From Alloalcanivorax balearicus MACL04 (GTDB lineage: Bacteria > Pseudomonadota > Gammaproteobacteria > Pseudomonadales > Alcanivoracaceae): a stretch of DNA of 64,000 nucleotides. The stretch is from NCBI RefSeq assembly GCF_025532145.1, contig NZ_ARXS01000004.1, positions 177,195 through 241,194 on the forward strand. The letters run 5' to 3'. The first letter of the stretch is position 1; each line of letters opens with the position of its first letter. Both the position numbers and the translations under genes were made by a program. The notes under the pieces were generated by a model. It was not told the origin of the DNA. It ran no database searches and saw only the letters and a list, made by a program, of their open reading frames with translations. This document shows positions 1 to 15,437 of the stretch, piece after piece.

Positions 1-2
1 GG

Positions 3-1019
3 GCCAAACTGGAATCCCTGGTGGAGGGGCTGGTGAGCCGCTCCCTGGAGCCCTGCAAGATCGCGCTCAACGATGCCGGCGTGAAAGCGTCCGACATCAC
101 CGACGTGATCCTGGTGGGTGGTCAGACCCGGATGCCGCTGGTACAGAAAAAAGTGGCCGAGTTCTTCGGTAAGGAAGCGCGCAAGGACGTCAATCCGGAT
201 GAGGCCGTGGCCATTGGTGCCGCCATTCAGGGTGCGGTGCTCAGCGGTGACGTTAAAGACGTGCTGCTGCTGGACGTCACCCCGCTGACCCTGGGTATCG
301 AGACCATGGGCGGCGTGATGACGCCGATCATCGAGAAGAACACCACTATCCCGACCAACGCGTCGCAGGTGTTCTCCACGGCGGACGATAACCAGACCGC
401 GGTGACCGTGCACGTGCTGCAGGGCGAGCGTAAGCAGGCGGCGCAGAACAAGTCTCTGGGGCAGTTCAACCTGGAAGACATTCCGCCGGCGCCGCGCGGC
501 GTGCCGCAGATCGAGGTGACCTTCGATATCGACGCCAACGGTATTCTGCACGTGGGCGCCAAGGACAAGGCCACCGGCAAGGAGCAGACGATCCAGATCA
601 AGGCGTCTTCCGGCCTGTCCGATGACGAGGTCGACAAGATGGTGCGCGACGCCGAGGCCCACGCCGACGAGGATCGCAAGTTCGAGGAACTGGTGCAGAC
701 CCGCAATCAGGCGGATCACCTGGTCCACGCGACTCGCAAGACCCTGGAGGAAGCCGGCGACAAGGCCACTGAGGAAGAGAAAGAGGCGATCAACAAAGCC
801 ATCTCTGATCTGGAAGCCGCGCTCAAGGGCAACGACAAGGACGATATCGAGGCCAAGACCAAGGCGCTTACCGAGGCGTCCGGTTCCCTGGCACAGAAAC
901 TGTATGCGGAGGCGCAGCAGGCCCAGGGCGGCAACGCCGGTGATGAACAAGGCAAGCAGGCCGGAGATGATGTGGTCGATGCCGAGTTCGAAGAAGTGGA
1001 TGACGACAAGAAGAAGTAA
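3..1019 (+). CDS. dnaK: Molecular chaperone DnaK (Hsp70), C-terminal part
   Basis: The frame is open from the left edge (first whole codon at base 3), so the ATPase N-terminus lies outside the window. Visible are the end of the nucleotide-binding domain ([12 protein letters not shown], then [13 protein letters not shown]), the linker [16 protein letters not shown], the substrate-binding beta domain, the helical lid and the acidic tail ending [13 protein letters not shown], as in bacterial DnaK. It folds proteins in an ATP cycle with DnaJ and GrpE in the cytoplasm. dnaJ follows 98 bases downstream. No intact hairpin with a T-run separates them, so co-transcription is likely. The identification is certain. 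Confidence 0.97.
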   Translation, partial: AKLESLVEGLVSRSLEPCKIALNDAGVKASDITDVILVGGQTRMPLVQKKVAEFFGKEARKDVNPDEAVAIGAAIQGAVLSGDVKDVLLLDVTPLTLGIETMGGVMTPIIEKNTTIPTNASQVFSTADDNQTAVTVHVLQGERKQAAQNKSLGQFNLEDIPPAPRGVPQIEVTFDIDANGILHVGAKDKATGKEQTIQIKASSGLSDDEVDKMVRDAEAHADEDRKFEELVQTRNQADHLVHATRKTLEEAGDKATEEEKEAINKAISDLEAALKGNDKDDIEAKTKALTEASGSLAQKLYAEAQQAQGGNAGDEQGKQAGDDVVDAEFEEVDDDKKK

Positions 1020-1117
1020 GTCGAAATCCGTCGGACGTTGACGCCGGGCGCGGGGCGCTGCCGAGAGCAGTGCCAAGCGTCCGGCGTTCGGCGTCTGGCG
1101 CCATATAAAGGCTCACT

Positions 1118-3110
<1,993 letters not shown>

Positions 3111-3147
3111 GATTGGCCGCCACGGTGCCGCTGGCGGGTTTCCGCCC

Positions 3148-3176
3148 GTGACACTGGCGGCCGAAAGCACTAGAAT
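3148..3176 (+). promoter_or_regulatory. Sigma-70 promoter of carAB
   Basis: GTGACA (3148-3153), a 17-base spacer and TAGAAT (3171-3176) form a near-consensus promoter. The predicted start is about 3183, so the carA message would carry a leader of roughly 190 bases that includes the terminator-like hairpin at 3225-3259. Confidence 0.65.
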
Positions 3177-3224
3177 AGGCCAAGCCTGAGGGCGCGTGGG
3201 GCGCATGAATCGCTGAATAACATG

Positions 3225-3259
3225 AAAAAGCGAGGTGGAGGAATCCACCTCGCTTTTTT
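3225..3259 (+). terminator. Intrinsic terminator between dapB and carA, inside the predicted carA leader
   Basis: A perfect stem AAAAAGCGAGGTGGA / TCCACCTCGCTTTTT with a GGAA loop and a T-run. It would end dapB transcripts. Because it lies about 42 bases downstream of the predicted carA start it could also act as an attenuator. Confidence 0.85.
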
Positions 3260-3375
3260 GCGACCGGCCCCCGCCCCGAATCTTCCAAGGGTTTGTCCGC
3301 TGTAAACGGTGTCTCGCCCGCCCGCCACGGCGTCCACGCGGACAACCCGGAACCCTATCAGCCTTGGAGGTTGCG

Positions 3376-4506
3376 TTGACGGTACCCGCCATACTCGCAT
3401 TAGAAGACGGCAGTCTCTTTCGGGGTGTTGCCATTGGCGCCACGGGTGAGACCGTGGGTGAGGTGGTGTTCAACACCGCGATGACCGGATATCAGGAAAT
3501 CCTCACGGACCCGTCCTATGCCAAGCAGATCGTCACGCTGACGTATCCGCATATTGGCAACACCGGCGTCAATGAGGAGGACGAAGAGTCCTCCCGGGTG
3601 TGGGCCGCCGGCCTGATAATCCGGGATCTGACCCTGACGGTAAGCAGCTGGCGTGCCGAGCAGTCCCTGCCGGAGTACCTGGAACAGCGAAACATCGTGG
3701 CCATCGCCGATATCGACACCCGCCGCCTGACCCGCATCCTGCGGGAAAAAGGGGCTCAGAACGGCTGTATCGTCGCCGGTGACGATATCGACGAGGAAAA
3801 AGCCCTGGCCGCCGCGCGCGCCTTCCCCGGTCTCAAGGGGATGGATCTGGCCAAGGAGGTCAGCGTCAGCGAGTCCTATACCTGGACCGAGGGCACCTGG
3901 GTTCGCGGCGAAGGCCACCGGGCTCAGGCGGAGGCCCTGTTTAACGTGGTCGCCTACGATTTCGGCTGCAAGCGCAATATCTTCCGGATGCTGGCGGACC
4001 GCGGCTGCAAGCTGACCGTGGTGCCGGCCCAGACCCCGGCGTCCGAGGTGCTGGCGATGAACCCGGACGGCGTCTTCCTGGCCAACGGCCCCGGTGATCC
4101 GGAGCCTTGTGATTACGCGATCCAGGCAATCCGCGAGATTCTGGAGCGTAAGCTGCCGCTGTTCGGCATCTGTCTGGGGCATCAGCTGCTCGGTCTGGCC
4201 AGCGGCGCCCGCACCATGAAGATGAAGAACGGCCACCACGGCGCCAACCACCCGGTGAAAAACGTGGAAGACGGCACGGTGATGATCACCAGCCAGAACC
4301 ACGGTTTCGCGGTGGACGCGGAGACCCTGCCGGACAATCTCAAAGTGACTCATGTGTCGCTGTTCGACGGTACGCTGCAGGGCGTGCATCGCACTGATGT
4401 GCCGGCGTTCAGCTTCCAGGGGCACCCGGAGGCCAGTCCCGGCCCCCACGACTGTGCTCCCCTGTTTGATCACTTCATCGAGTTGATGGAGGCGCACCGC
4501 GCCTGA
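3376..4506 (+). CDS. carA: Carbamoyl-phosphate synthase small (glutaminase) subunit
   Basis: 376 aa from a TTG start preceded at five bases by GGAGG (3366-3370); E. coli CarA is about 382 aa. Starting further upstream would translate the terminator hairpin. The N-terminus [17 protein letters not shown] aligns with the family. The class-I amidotransferase half has the nucleophile motif [11 protein letters not shown] and the His/Glu pair in [11 protein letters not shown]. It hydrolyses glutamine and channels ammonia to CarB for arginine and pyrimidine synthesis. carB follows after 88 bases. Confidence 0.95.
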   Translation: MTVPAILALEDGSLFRGVAIGATGETVGEVVFNTAMTGYQEILTDPSYAKQIVTLTYPHIGNTGVNEEDEESSRVWAAGLIIRDLTLTVSSWRAEQSLPEYLEQRNIVAIADIDTRRLTRILREKGAQNGCIVAGDDIDEEKALAAARAFPGLKGMDLAKEVSVSESYTWTEGTWVRGEGHRAQAEALFNVVAYDFGCKRNIFRMLADRGCKLTVVPAQTPASEVLAMNPDGVFLANGPGDPEPCDYAIQAIREILERKLPLFGICLGHQLLGLASGARTMKMKNGHHGANHPVKNVEDGTVMITSQNHGFAVDAETLPDNLKVTHVSLFDGTLQGVHRTDVPAFSFQGHPEASPGPHDCAPLFDHFIELMEAHRA

Positions 4507-4594
4507 GACGCGCCGGACGCCACGCACCCCGACGTCCGGCCCGGCAATGAATTAACCCGGTAACGAATTAACCAGAGTCCGACGGTCAGCAAAA

Positions 4595-7810
<3,216 letters not shown>

Positions 7811-7875
7811 TTGTACGGGGTACCCGGGGCCGGGTGCCCCGCGCTACCCACGGATGATTATTTGAGGTTGAACCT

Positions 7876-8352
7876 ATGCAACGCATTCCGATGACGGTCA
7901 GTGGTGCCGAAGCATTGCGCAAGGAGCTGGACCATCTGAAAAAGGTGGAACGGCCCCGTATCAGCGCGGCCATCGCCGACGCCCGTGAGCACGGTGATCT
8001 GAAGGAAAACGCGGAATATCACGCCGCCCGCGAACAGCAGAGCTTCTGCGAAGGGCGTATCAACGAGATCGAGGGCAAGCTGTCCGCCGCTCAGATCATT
8101 GATATTACCCAACTGGATAACACCGGTAAGGTCATTTTCGGCGCGACCGTGACCATCATCGACGTGGACACCGATGAAGAGAAGGTCTACCAGATCGTGG
8201 GTGACGACGAAGCCGATATCAAGCAAGGCAAGATCAGTGTCAATTCACCCATCGCCCGTGGCCTGATCGGTCGGGAGGAAGGCGATGTGGTGCAAATCGA
8301 CACCCCGGGAGGCACCCGGGAGTACGAGGTGGACAAGGTCGAGCACCTGTAA
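7876..8352 (+). CDS. greA: Transcript-cleavage factor GreA
   Basis: 158 aa, the family length. The N-terminal coiled coil carries the acidic tip motif ([18 protein letters not shown]), which enters the RNA polymerase secondary channel and triggers cleavage of backtracked RNA. The C-terminal FKBP-like domain ends with [20 protein letters not shown] eight bases upstream supports the ATG. It is the last gene of carA-carB-greA, an arrangement known from Pseudomonas. Confidence 0.96.
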   Translation: MQRIPMTVSGAEALRKELDHLKKVERPRISAAIADAREHGDLKENAEYHAAREQQSFCEGRINEIEGKLSAAQIIDITQLDNTGKVIFGATVTIIDVDTDEEKVYQIVGDDEADIKQGKISVNSPIARGLIGREEGDVVQIDTPGGTREYEVDKVEHL

Positions 8353-8361
8353 GGCGCTCGC

Positions 8362-8393
8362 GCGGGGCCGCGGTCCGGACCGGGAGCCCCCGC
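8362..8393. terminator. GC-rich hairpin between convergent greA and yhbY
   Basis: GCGGGG (8362-8367) pairs with CCCCGC (8388-8393) around the palindrome GGTCCGGACC (8372-8381). There is no T-run on either side, so termination here is an inference from position and symmetry. Confidence 0.4.
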
Positions 8394-8394
8394 T

Positions 8395-8706
8395 TCAGTC
8401 CTGGGCTCTCAGGATATTGGACAGCTTGGGGTTGGGCTTGGCGGCCGCCCGGTAAAGCAGGGCGATGTTGCCGATACGCTGGATCAGCTCGGCACCGCTG
8501 GCCTCGCACAGCGCGTTCACCAGATCGGTGCGCTGGTCGCGGGTGGGCGCGTTGACGCGCACCTTGACCAACTCGTGGTCTTCCAGGCGCCGGTTCAATT
8601 CCTCGGTGAAGGATTCGGTCAGGCCCTTGTCGCCGGTCTGCAGCACCGCTTTCAGGTGGTGGCCGATGGTGCGCAAGCGCTTTCTGTCCTGTGGGCTCAA
8701 AGGCAT
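8395..8706 (-). CDS. yhbY: CRS1-YhbY (CRM) domain RNA-binding protein
   Basis: 103 aa from ATG at 8706, which has GGAG six bases upstream. A TTG 12 bases earlier is less likely. The whole protein is one CRM domain: LSPQDRKRLRTIGHHLKAV at the start and a late LIQRIGNIALLYR strand. YhbY associates with pre-50S ribosomal particles in E. coli. It is transcribed divergently from rlmE with 121 bases between the starts, which must contain both promoters. Confidence 0.9.
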   Translation of the reverse strand: MPLSPQDRKRLRTIGHHLKAVLQTGDKGLTESFTEELNRRLEDHELVKVRVNAPTRDQRTDLVNALCEASGAELIQRIGNIALLYRAAAKPNPKLSNILRAQD

Positions 8707-8827
8707 GGTGTTCTCCAAATCGGGGGCGCTATTCTAGGTACGCGGCTGCTGCCCTGCAATCATCACCGGGGCCTCAGGCACTATTCCCTCGGGTGGGCAT
8801 CCGGACCGGGTAACAGGATGAACCTTT

Positions 8828-9445
8828 ATGGCCAGATCAAAAAGCAGCCAGCGCTGGTTGCGAGAGCATTTTGACGACCACTGGGTGGCCTGCGCCCAGG
8901 CCGAGGGCTACCGCTCCCGGGCCAGTTTCAAGCTGCTGGAGATCCACGAAAAAGACAAGTTGTTCCGGCCCGGCATGCGTGTGCTGGATCTGGGGGCCGC
9001 CCCCGGCGGCTGGGCCCAGGTGGCTGGCCGGCTGGTCGGTTCCCGGGGAACGGTGGTGGCCAGCGATATTCTGGCCATGGACCCGATTCCCGATGTCGCC
9101 TTCATCCAGGGGGATTTCCGTGAGGAGGCGGTCTACCAGCAAATCCTGGACAGCCTGGGGGGGCACAAAGTGGACCTTGTAATGTCCGATATGGCCCCCA
9201 ATATGAGTGGTAACCGTGCCGTGGACCTGCCGCGGGCCATGTATCTGGCCGAGCTGGCTCTGGATATGGCGGAGAGCGTCCTTGAACCGGACGGCGTTTT
9301 CCTGGTCAAGGTGTTTCAGGGAGAGGGCTTCGATGAGTATCGGCGGAGTCTTCAGAGCCGGTTTCGGCGGGTGGTGAGCCGCAAGCCGGCGGCCAGCCGC
9401 CCTCGCTCCAATGAAGTGTATCAATTGGGGTGGCACCTGAAATAG
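8828..9445 (+). CDS. rlmE: 23S rRNA 2'-O-ribose methyltransferase RlmE (FtsJ/RrmJ)
   Basis: 205 aa. SAM-binding motif I is [30 protein letters not shown] and [16 protein letters not shown] follow, and the late [13 protein letters not shown] supplies a lysine and glutamate of the K-D-K-E catalytic set. It methylates U2552 of 23S rRNA late in 50S assembly. ftsH follows, the same neighbour pair as the ftsJ-ftsH operon of E. coli. Confidence 0.95.
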   Translation: MARSKSSQRWLREHFDDHWVACAQAEGYRSRASFKLLEIHEKDKLFRPGMRVLDLGAAPGGWAQVAGRLVGSRGTVVASDILAMDPIPDVAFIQGDFREEAVYQQILDSLGGHKVDLVMSDMAPNMSGNRAVDLPRAMYLAELALDMAESVLEPDGVFLVKVFQGEGFDEYRRSLQSRFRRVVSRKPAASRPRSNEVYQLGWHLK

Positions 9446-9500
9446 TGTAAGGTTTAGAAGTCAGTATGCGCACTTGCGCCCGAACGAATCGAGGTCTCCC

Positions 9501-11432
9501 TTGAACGACATGACCAAGAACATCGTACTGTGGCTGGTGATTGCCGGGGTCCTTTATGTGGTGGCCTCCAGCATCAACCCCCAGCCCAGTCAGCAGATGC
9601 TGAACTACTCCTCCTTCATTGAGAGCGTGGAGAGTGGCAAGGTGGCCCGGGTAACCATCGGGGATACCCGGATTTCCGGTGAAATGAAGAATGGCGGCAA
9701 GTTCGAAACGGTCAAACCGCCGGCGCTGGACACCAATCTGATTCCCACCCTGATCCAGAATAAAGTGGATGTGGTCGGCAAGGAGCCGGAACGTCAGGGC
9801 TTCCTGACCCAGTTGTTCCTGTCGGTGCTGCCGATCCTGTTGATCCTGGCCATTTTCATCTTCTTCATGCGGCAGATGCAGGGCGGTGGCAAAGGTGGCG
9901 GCGGGCCGATGACCTTTGGTAAGTCGAAGGCGCGGCTGATGAGCGAAGATCAGATCAAAACCACCTTCGCGGATGTGGCCGGTGTCGAGGAAGCCAAGGA
10001 AGAGGTGCAGGAACTGGTGGAGTTCCTGCGCGATCCCGCCAAGTTCCAGCGGCTTGGCGGCAAGATCCCTCGCGGTGTGTTGATGGTGGGGTCTCCGGGG
10101 ACCGGTAAGACCCTGCTCGCCAAGGCCATCGCCGGCGAGGCCAAGGTGCCGTTCTTTAGTATCTCCGGTTCCGATTTCGTGGAAATGTTCGTTGGTGTCG
10201 GTGCCTCCCGGGTGCGCGACATGTTCGATCAGGCCAAGAAGCACGCGCCCTGCATTATCTTCATTGACGAGATCGATGCCGTGGGCCGTTCCCGTGGCGC
10301 GGGTCTTGGCGGTGGCCACGATGAGCGCGAGCAGACCCTGAACCAGTTGCTGGTGGAGATGGACGGTTTTGACGCCAACGACGGCATCATCGTCATCGCC
10401 GCCACCAACCGTCCCGATGTGCTTGATCCGGCGCTGCTGCGTCCGGGCCGGTTCGACCGTCAGGTGACCGTGCCGCTGCCCGATATCCGTGGCCGCGAAC
10501 ATGTATTGAAAGTGCATATGCGTCCCGTGCCGGTGGCCGAGGACGTGGACGCCAGTGTGATCGCCCGTGGTACCCCGGGCTTCTCCGGCGCCGATCTGGC
10601 CAACCTGGTCAACGAGGCCGCTCTGTTCGCCGCCCGCGCCAACAAGCGGGTGGTGACCATGGAGGAGTTCGAGAAGGCCAAGGACAAGATCCTGATGGGC
10701 GCCGAGCGCCGCTCCATGGTGATGAGTGAGAAAGAGAAGCTGAACACCGCCTATCACGAATCCGGCCACGCGATTGTCGGCCGGCTGGTGCCGGACCACG
10801 ATCCGGTCTACAAGGTGAGCATCATTCCTCGTGGCCGTGCCCTGGGTGTGACCATGTATCTGCCCGAAGAGGACAAGTATTCCCAGTCCAAGAGAGGGTT
10901 GGAATCGTCCATTTGTTCTCTGTTTGGCGGCCGTATCGCCGAGGAAATCACGCTTGGGTTTGACGGTGTGACCACCGGCGCCTCCAACGACATTGAGCGG
11001 GCCACGAAGCTGGCCCGGGCTATGGTGACCAAGTGGGGCCTGAGCGAGAAAATGGGACCGCTGGCCTATGAGGAAGACGAAGGCGAGGTGTTCCTGGGTA
11101 AGCAGGTGGGCCAGCGCAAGCATATGTCCGAGCAGACCACCGAGGAAATTGACCGGGAAGTGCGTTCCATCGTTGATCGCTGTTACGCAAGAGCGAAGGA
11201 AATTCTGGAGAATAACCGGGACAAGCTGGATCTGATGGCCGAAGCGCTGATGCAGTACGAGACCATCGATGCCGAGCAGATCAACGATATTATGTCCGGA
11301 CACAAGCCCCGTCCGCCGAAGGACTGGCGCGACCAAGGGCCCGGAAGTGGTGCTTCCTCTTCTGGCGAGAACGCCTCCGACGACGCCAAGCCCGGCGACG
11401 ACCCCATCGGTGGACCCGCCAATACTCACTGA
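9501..11432 (+). CDS. ftsH: ATP-dependent zinc metalloprotease FtsH
   Basis: 643 aa from a TTG start with GAGG six bases upstream; an ATG nine bases later gives 640 aa. Transmembrane segments lie at about residues 8-25 and 107-125. The AAA+ module has Walker A GSPGTGKT (197-204), Walker [12 protein letters not shown] and the second-region-of-homology arginines [11 protein letters not shown]. The peptidase site is HESGH (about 420). It degrades misassembled membrane proteins and regulatory substrates as a membrane-bound hexamer. The last base of its TGA is the first base of folP's ATG (TGATG), implying coupled translation. Confidence 0.97.
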   Translation: MNDMTKNIVLWLVIAGVLYVVASSINPQPSQQMLNYSSFIESVESGKVARVTIGDTRISGEMKNGGKFETVKPPALDTNLIPTLIQNKVDVVGKEPERQGFLTQLFLSVLPILLILAIFIFFMRQMQGGGKGGGGPMTFGKSKARLMSEDQIKTTFADVAGVEEAKEEVQELVEFLRDPAKFQRLGGKIPRGVLMVGSPGTGKTLLAKAIAGEAKVPFFSISGSDFVEMFVGVGASRVRDMFDQAKKHAPCIIFIDEIDAVGRSRGAGLGGGHDEREQTLNQLLVEMDGFDANDGIIVIAATNRPDVLDPALLRPGRFDRQVTVPLPDIRGREHVLKVHMRPVPVAEDVDASVIARGTPGFSGADLANLVNEAALFAARANKRVVTMEEFEKAKDKILMGAERRSMVMSEKEKLNTAYHESGHAIVGRLVPDHDPVYKVSIIPRGRALGVTMYLPEEDKYSQSKRGLESSICSLFGGRIAEEITLGFDGVTTGASNDIERATKLARAMVTKWGLSEKMGPLAYEEDEGEVFLGKQVGQRKHMSEQTTEEIDREVRSIVDRCYARAKEILENNRDKLDLMAEALMQYETIDAEQINDIMSGHKPRPPKDWRDQGPGSGASSSGENASDDAKPGDDPIGGPANTH

Positions 11433-12283
11433 TGCGCCAGATCACTAAACTGACCTGTGGGGCGCGGACACTGGACCTGTCCGCGCCCGTCGTTATGGGT
11501 ATCCTTAATGTCACCCCGGACTCGTTCTCGGACGGTGGCCAATTCACTTCCCTGGACTCGGCTCTGCGTCGGGCGGAGCAGATGCTCGCCGACGGCGCCG
11601 CCATCATCGATGTTGGTGGAGAGTCCACCCGCCCCGGCGCCGATCCGGTATCCGAACAGCAGGAACTGGACCGCGTGGTGCCGGTGGTGGAAGCCCTGAC
11701 CCGCGAACTGGATGCTCTGGTGTCGGTGGATACCAGTACCGCGAGTGTGATCCGTGAAACCGCCCGCGCCGGCGCGGGTCTGATCAATGATGTGCGCTCA
11801 TTGCGCCGTGCGGGCGCCTGTCAGGCGGCGGCGGAAGCTGGCTTGCCCGTATGCCTGATGCATATGCGCGGCGAGCCCGGGGACATGCAGGATGATCCCC
11901 GATACCAGGACGTCACCGCCGAGGTGATCCAGTTCCTGGAGGAGCGGGTGGCGGTGTGTGTGTCCGCGGGGATTGCCCGTGACAGGCTGCTGGTGGACCC
12001 GGGCTTTGGTTTCGCCAAGACCGTGTACCACAATCTGAAGCTGCTGGCGGAAATGGACCAGCTCCAACGTTTGCGGCTGCCGATACTGGTGGGGTTGTCG
12101 CGCAAATCCATGGTCGGAAAAGTACTGGACCGGCCGGTGGACGAGCGCTTGCCCGGTTCGCTGGCGGCGGCGGTGATGTGTGTTGAACGGGGTGCGTTGA
12201 TCGTGCGTGCCCATGATGTCAAAGAGACCGTGGACAGCGTGCGCTTTGCCCGCGCTGTAATGGAGACAGTGGATGAGTCGTAA
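11432..12283 (+). CDS. folP: Dihydropteroate synthase
   Basis: 283 aa. The signature [16 protein letters not shown] near the start, [11 protein letters not shown], and the late [12 protein letters not shown] and LVGLSRKSM segments identify the TIM-barrel enzyme that joins p-aminobenzoate to the pterin pyrophosphate in folate synthesis (the sulfonamide target). It overlaps ftsH by one base and glmM by 11 bases. Confidence 0.96.
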   Translation: MRQITKLTCGARTLDLSAPVVMGILNVTPDSFSDGGQFTSLDSALRRAEQMLADGAAIIDVGGESTRPGADPVSEQQELDRVVPVVEALTRELDALVSVDTSTASVIRETARAGAGLINDVRSLRRAGACQAAAEAGLPVCLMHMRGEPGDMQDDPRYQDVTAEVIQFLEERVAVCVSAGIARDRLLVDPGFGFAKTVYHNLKLLAEMDQLQRLRLPILVGLSRKSMVGKVLDRPVDERLPGSLAAAVMCVERGALIVRAHDVKETVDSVRFARAVMETVDES

Positions 12284-13607
12284 ATATTTCGGTACGGACG
12301 GGATCCGTGGCACCGTGGGTGAAGCGCCCATTACCCCGGATTTTGTGCTCAAGCTGGGTTGGGCCGCCGGCCGTGTGCTGGCCGCGCGTGGCGGCAGCAA
12401 GATCCTGATCGGCAAGGACACCCGGATTTCCGGCTACATGTTCGAGTCGGCGCTGGAGGCGGGCATTTCCGCCGCCGGGGTGGATGTGCGGCTGCTGGGG
12501 CCGATACCGACGCCGGGAATCGCGTATCTGACCCGCACCCTGCATGCCCAGGCCGGGATCGTCATCTCGGCGTCCCACAACCCCTACACCGACAACGGCA
12601 TCAAGTTCTTTGGCGCGGATGGCCGTAAGCTGAACGATCAGATCGAACAGGACATCGAGCATATGCTGGATGAGCCGATCTCGGTGGTCGGCTCGGATCG
12701 CATCGGCAAGGTGCGGCGTATCGATGACGCCCGTGGCCGCTATATCGAGTTTGTCAAAAGCACGGCGCCGGGGCTGAGTCTGGCCGGGTTGACCATCGTC
12801 GTCGATACCGCCAACGGTGCCGCTTACCACATCGCTCCGGATGTTCTGGAAGAGCTGGGCGCCAATGTGCTGCCGATGGCCAACACCCCGGACGGCTTCA
12901 ATATTAACCGGGGTTGCGGCTCCACCAGCCCCGAGGCTCTGCAGCGCAAGGTGCTGGAGAGTGGCGCCGATCTCGGTCTTGCCCTGGATGGCGATGCCGA
13001 CCGCCTGATCATGGTGGACGATCAGGGTGAGGTGGTGGATGGCGATCAACTGTTGTACGTGATCGCCCGTGATCGTCAGCGCAATGGTGCCCTGCACGGT
13101 GGTGTGGTGGGAACCTTGATGTCCAACTATGGCCTCGAGCTGGCGTTGGAGCAGCAGGGGATCCCGTTCGTCCGTGCCAACGTTGGCGATCGCTATGTCA
13201 TGGAGCAGTTGGACAGTCGCGGCTGGCTGCTCGGCGGTGAGTCTTCCGGGCACCTGGTGTGTCTGGATCGTACCTCCACCGGTGATGGCATGGTGGCGGC
13301 GTTGCAGGTGCTGGCGGCACTGAGCCGGGAAGGTCGGGGGCTGCGCGATGCGGTGGCGGAAGCGCCGCTGGTGCCGCAGACTCTGATTAATGTGCGCGGC
13401 GATAATCGCGATGGTTTCATGGAGCGCCCCGAGCTGCGGCAGGCGGTGAGTGACGTGGAGGCGGAGCTGGCCGGCAAGGGCCGGGTGCTGTTGCGTCCTT
13501 CCGGTACCGAGCCGCTGGTGCGGGTCATGGTGGAAGGGTTGGATGGCGCGCAGGTGGAGCGCCTTTGCCAGCGTCTGGCGGAACAGGTGCAGGCGATTAT
13601 CGCCTGA
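12273..13607 (+). CDS. glmM: Phosphoglucosamine mutase
   Basis: 444 aa. The phosphoserine loop is [12 protein letters not shown], with the catalytic serine at residue 101. The metal-binding loop is [11 protein letters not shown], the sugar-binding loop GGESSGHLV and the phosphate-binding loop [12 protein letters not shown]. It converts glucosamine-6-phosphate to glucosamine-1-phosphate for peptidoglycan and LPS. Its start lies inside the folP 3' end. The folP-glmM pair is conserved in many gammaproteobacteria. Confidence 0.96.
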   Translation: MSRKYFGTDGIRGTVGEAPITPDFVLKLGWAAGRVLAARGGSKILIGKDTRISGYMFESALEAGISAAGVDVRLLGPIPTPGIAYLTRTLHAQAGIVISASHNPYTDNGIKFFGADGRKLNDQIEQDIEHMLDEPISVVGSDRIGKVRRIDDARGRYIEFVKSTAPGLSLAGLTIVVDTANGAAYHIAPDVLEELGANVLPMANTPDGFNINRGCGSTSPEALQRKVLESGADLGLALDGDADRLIMVDDQGEVVDGDQLLYVIARDRQRNGALHGGVVGTLMSNYGLELALEQQGIPFVRANVGDRYVMEQLDSRGWLLGGESSGHLVCLDRTSTGDGMVAALQVLAALSREGRGLRDAVAEAPLVPQTLINVRGDNRDGFMERPELRQAVSDVEAELAGKGRVLLRPSGTEPLVRVMVEGLDGAQVERLCQRLAEQVQAIIA

Positions 13608-13630
13608 CCGCTGAATACGGGAACAAGTGA

Positions 13631-14380
13631 ATGACAAGAACGCCGCTGGTAGCCGGTAACTGGAAGATGAATGGCCGGTTGGACATGGTGGAGGCTCTGG
13701 GCGCTTCCCTGAGTGGATTGCGGAACAGTCGGGCAGAAGTGGCCGTGTGTCCGCCGTTTCCCTATCTGGCGGCTCTGGCCCGCACTCTGGGCGACAGCGG
13801 GGTGCAAATTGGCGCGCAAAACGTGAGTAGCCACGAGGATGGCGCCTTCACCGGCGAAGTCTCCGCGGAAATGCTCGCCGATCTGGGCTGCCGGTACGTA
13901 ATAGTAGGGCATTCCGAGCGCCGTGCCCTGTACGGTGAAGATGATGAACTGGTGGGTGAGAAGTTTCTTCGTGCCCAGCAGGGAGGGCTGATACCGATCC
14001 TGTGCGTCGGTGAAACGCTGCGCGAAAGGGAGGCGGGCGAGACCGAGCAGGTAGTGGTACGGCAAGTCTCATCGGTGCTGGACGTGGCTGGCATCGGCGC
14101 TTTCGACCAGGCAGTGGTGGCTTACGAGCCGGTCTGGGCGATCGGTACCGGTGAAACCGCCACCCCTGAGCAAGCCCAGGAAGTGCACGCCCGTTTACGC
14201 GCGGCGCTGGCCGCGGAGGACGCAAGTGTGGCTTCCCGCATCCGGCTGCTTTACGGCGGCAGTGTAAAGTCGGATAATGCCGCCCTTCTGTTCGCCCAGC
14301 CGGATATTGACGGTGGTCTTATCGGCGGGGCCTCACTGAGCGCGGATGAATTCAGCGCAATTTGTCTCGCGGCGGAATAA
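13631..14380 (+). CDS. tpiA: Triosephosphate isomerase
   Basis: 249 aa. GNWKMNG holds the active-site Asn/Lys, VGHSERR the electrophilic His, and AYEPVWAIGTG the catalytic glutamate and the hinge of loop 6; LLYGGSVKSDNA binds phosphate. It interconverts dihydroxyacetone phosphate and glyceraldehyde-3-phosphate. It starts 23 bases after glmM and is followed ten bases later by secG. Confidence 0.97.
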   Translation: MTRTPLVAGNWKMNGRLDMVEALGASLSGLRNSRAEVAVCPPFPYLAALARTLGDSGVQIGAQNVSSHEDGAFTGEVSAEMLADLGCRYVIVGHSERRALYGEDDELVGEKFLRAQQGGLIPILCVGETLREREAGETEQVVVRQVSSVLDVAGIGAFDQAVVAYEPVWAIGTGETATPEQAQEVHARLRAALAAEDASVASRIRLLYGGSVKSDNAALLFAQPDIDGGLIGGASLSADEFSAICLAAE

Positions 14381-14390
14381 ACGGTTACTT

Positions 14391-14891
14391 ATGGATATTG
14401 TGCTTCATGTGGTCCACGTGTTGACGGCTCTGGGTCTGATCGGCCTGGTCCTGATTCAACACGGCAAAGGTGCCGATGCCGGCGCCTCTTTTGGCGGCGG
14501 CGGTTCGCAGACGGTGTTTGGCAGCGCGGGCTCCGCGAACTTCCTGACCCGGTCCACGGCGGTGCTGGCTGCGGTGTTCTTCATCACCAGTCTGGCCCTG
14601 GCTTGGATGGCTCGTAACGAGGTCGCCCAGAACTCCAGTATTTTGCCGATGGTGGAAACCGTTGATGAACTGGATGTGCCGGAAAGTGATGCACCGGCGG
14701 TGCCGCAATCCTCCGATGTGCCTTCCAATAGCCAAAGCGATGTTCCGGCCGCGGGCACCGATGTGCCTGCCAGCGGTAAGGGCGATGCTCCGACTATGGA
14801 AAGTTCTGAAAAAGGCACTTCAGATGTGCCGGCGAGTGATGTAGAATCCCCGCCCCTGGATGAGAGTCAGGCTGGTTCTCAATCCGAGTGA
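14391..14891 (+). CDS. secG: Protein-export membrane protein SecG with a long DVP-rich tail
   Basis: 166 aa from ATG 14391; an in-frame codon inside tpiA gives a longer ORF but is not needed. Two transmembrane helices (about residues 3-22 and 54-72) flank the conserved loop GKGADAGASFGGGGSQTVFG. It is the small accessory subunit of the SecYEG channel. The tail (about 75-166) is acidic, low in complexity, and repeats the tripeptide DVP (with DAP variants) at least six times. E. coli SecG is 110 aa, so the tail accounts for the extra length. tRNA-Leu follows directly, the same order as E. coli secG-leuU. Confidence 0.93.
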   Translation: MDIVLHVVHVLTALGLIGLVLIQHGKGADAGASFGGGGSQTVFGSAGSANFLTRSTAVLAAVFFITSLALAWMARNEVAQNSSILPMVETVDELDVPESDAPAVPQSSDVPSNSQSDVPAAGTDVPASGKGDAPTMESSEKGTSDVPASDVESPPLDESQAGSQSE

Positions 14892-14904
14892 TACCAGGTT
14901 CTTT

Positions 14905-14991
14905 GCCGAAGTGGTGGAATTGGTAGACACGCTATCTTGAGGGGGTAGTGGGCTTACGCTCGTGCCGGTTCAAGTCCGGCCTTCGGCACCA
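14905..14991 (+). tRNA. tRNA-Leu, anticodon GAG
   Basis: An 87-base type-II tRNA with CCA encoded. The acceptor GCCGAAG pairs with CTTCGGC. The anticodon stem CTATC/GGTAG encloses loop TTGAGGG, with GAG at 14939-14941. It has a long variable arm and the T-loop TTCAAGT. It reads CUC/CUU codons. It starts 13 bases after secG and is probably cut from the same transcript. Confidence 0.97.
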
Positions 14992-15010
14992 ATTTGGAAT
15001 GGGCTTTTTG

Positions 15011-15060
15011 CAACCGCCATTCTCACGGTTGGTCACCCTTTCCGGGTCAGGAAAGGGGTG
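15011..15060 (+). other. Two adjacent hairpins downstream of tRNA-Leu
   Basis: CAACCG/CGGTTG (15011-15016, 15026-15031) is followed by a strong stem CACCCTTTCC/GGAAAGGGGTG (15034-15043, 15050-15060, one bulge). There is no T-run after either. They may protect or process the tRNA 3' end, or terminate inefficiently. I see no gene from 14992 to the fMet promoter. Confidence 0.5.
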
Positions 15061-15181
15061 CATTGGTAGTAACATCGAAGGCGCTTTTCGAGGCCCTTCG
15101 AATTCCCTGGCCAGGGTTAATGGCTCCGCGATGATGCCGCGGTTAAGACTCGGAAAAATAAATACTTTTTTTGAGTTTGCA

Positions 15182-15210
15182 TTGACAACGGCGGCACGAA
15201 TACATACTAT
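15182..15210 (+). promoter_or_regulatory. Strong sigma-70 promoter of the tRNA-fMet/nusA operon
   Basis: TTGACA (15182-15187), a 17-base spacer, TACTAT (15205-15210), then a GC-rich discriminator (GTGCGCCGCG). The full -35 hexamer and GC discriminator are typical of stable-RNA promoters under stringent control. The start is predicted near 15217, ten bases before the tRNA. Confidence 0.85.
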
Positions 15211-15226
15211 GTGCGCCGCGATTTAG

Positions 15227-15303
<77 letters not shown>

Positions 15304-15336
15304 CTTAACGGAACCGCATCCCGGTTCTGTGGTAAG

Positions 15337-15362
15337 AAAGCCCCTCATCGTAGGGGCTTTTT
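15337..15362 (+). terminator. Intrinsic terminator between tRNA-fMet and rimP
   Basis: Stem AAAGCCCCT/AGGGGCTTT with a T-run, preceded by another hairpin (GAACCG/CGGTTC, near 15311-15327). No second clear promoter is visible before rimP, so this terminator probably sets the ratio of tRNA to nusA-infB message by read-through. Confidence 0.8.
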
Positions 15363-15437
15363 GTTATTCAAAGCCGGGATGGCGAGTGGGAATGGGCGTT
15401 ACGCCCATTTTTTGTTTCTGGCGCCGGAATCAAGGCA

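Noticed and set aside
3235..3375. 47-codon N-terminal extension of CarA
   Set aside because: It would translate the terminator hairpin and lacks similarity to CarA; TTG 3376 has an ideal ribosome site.
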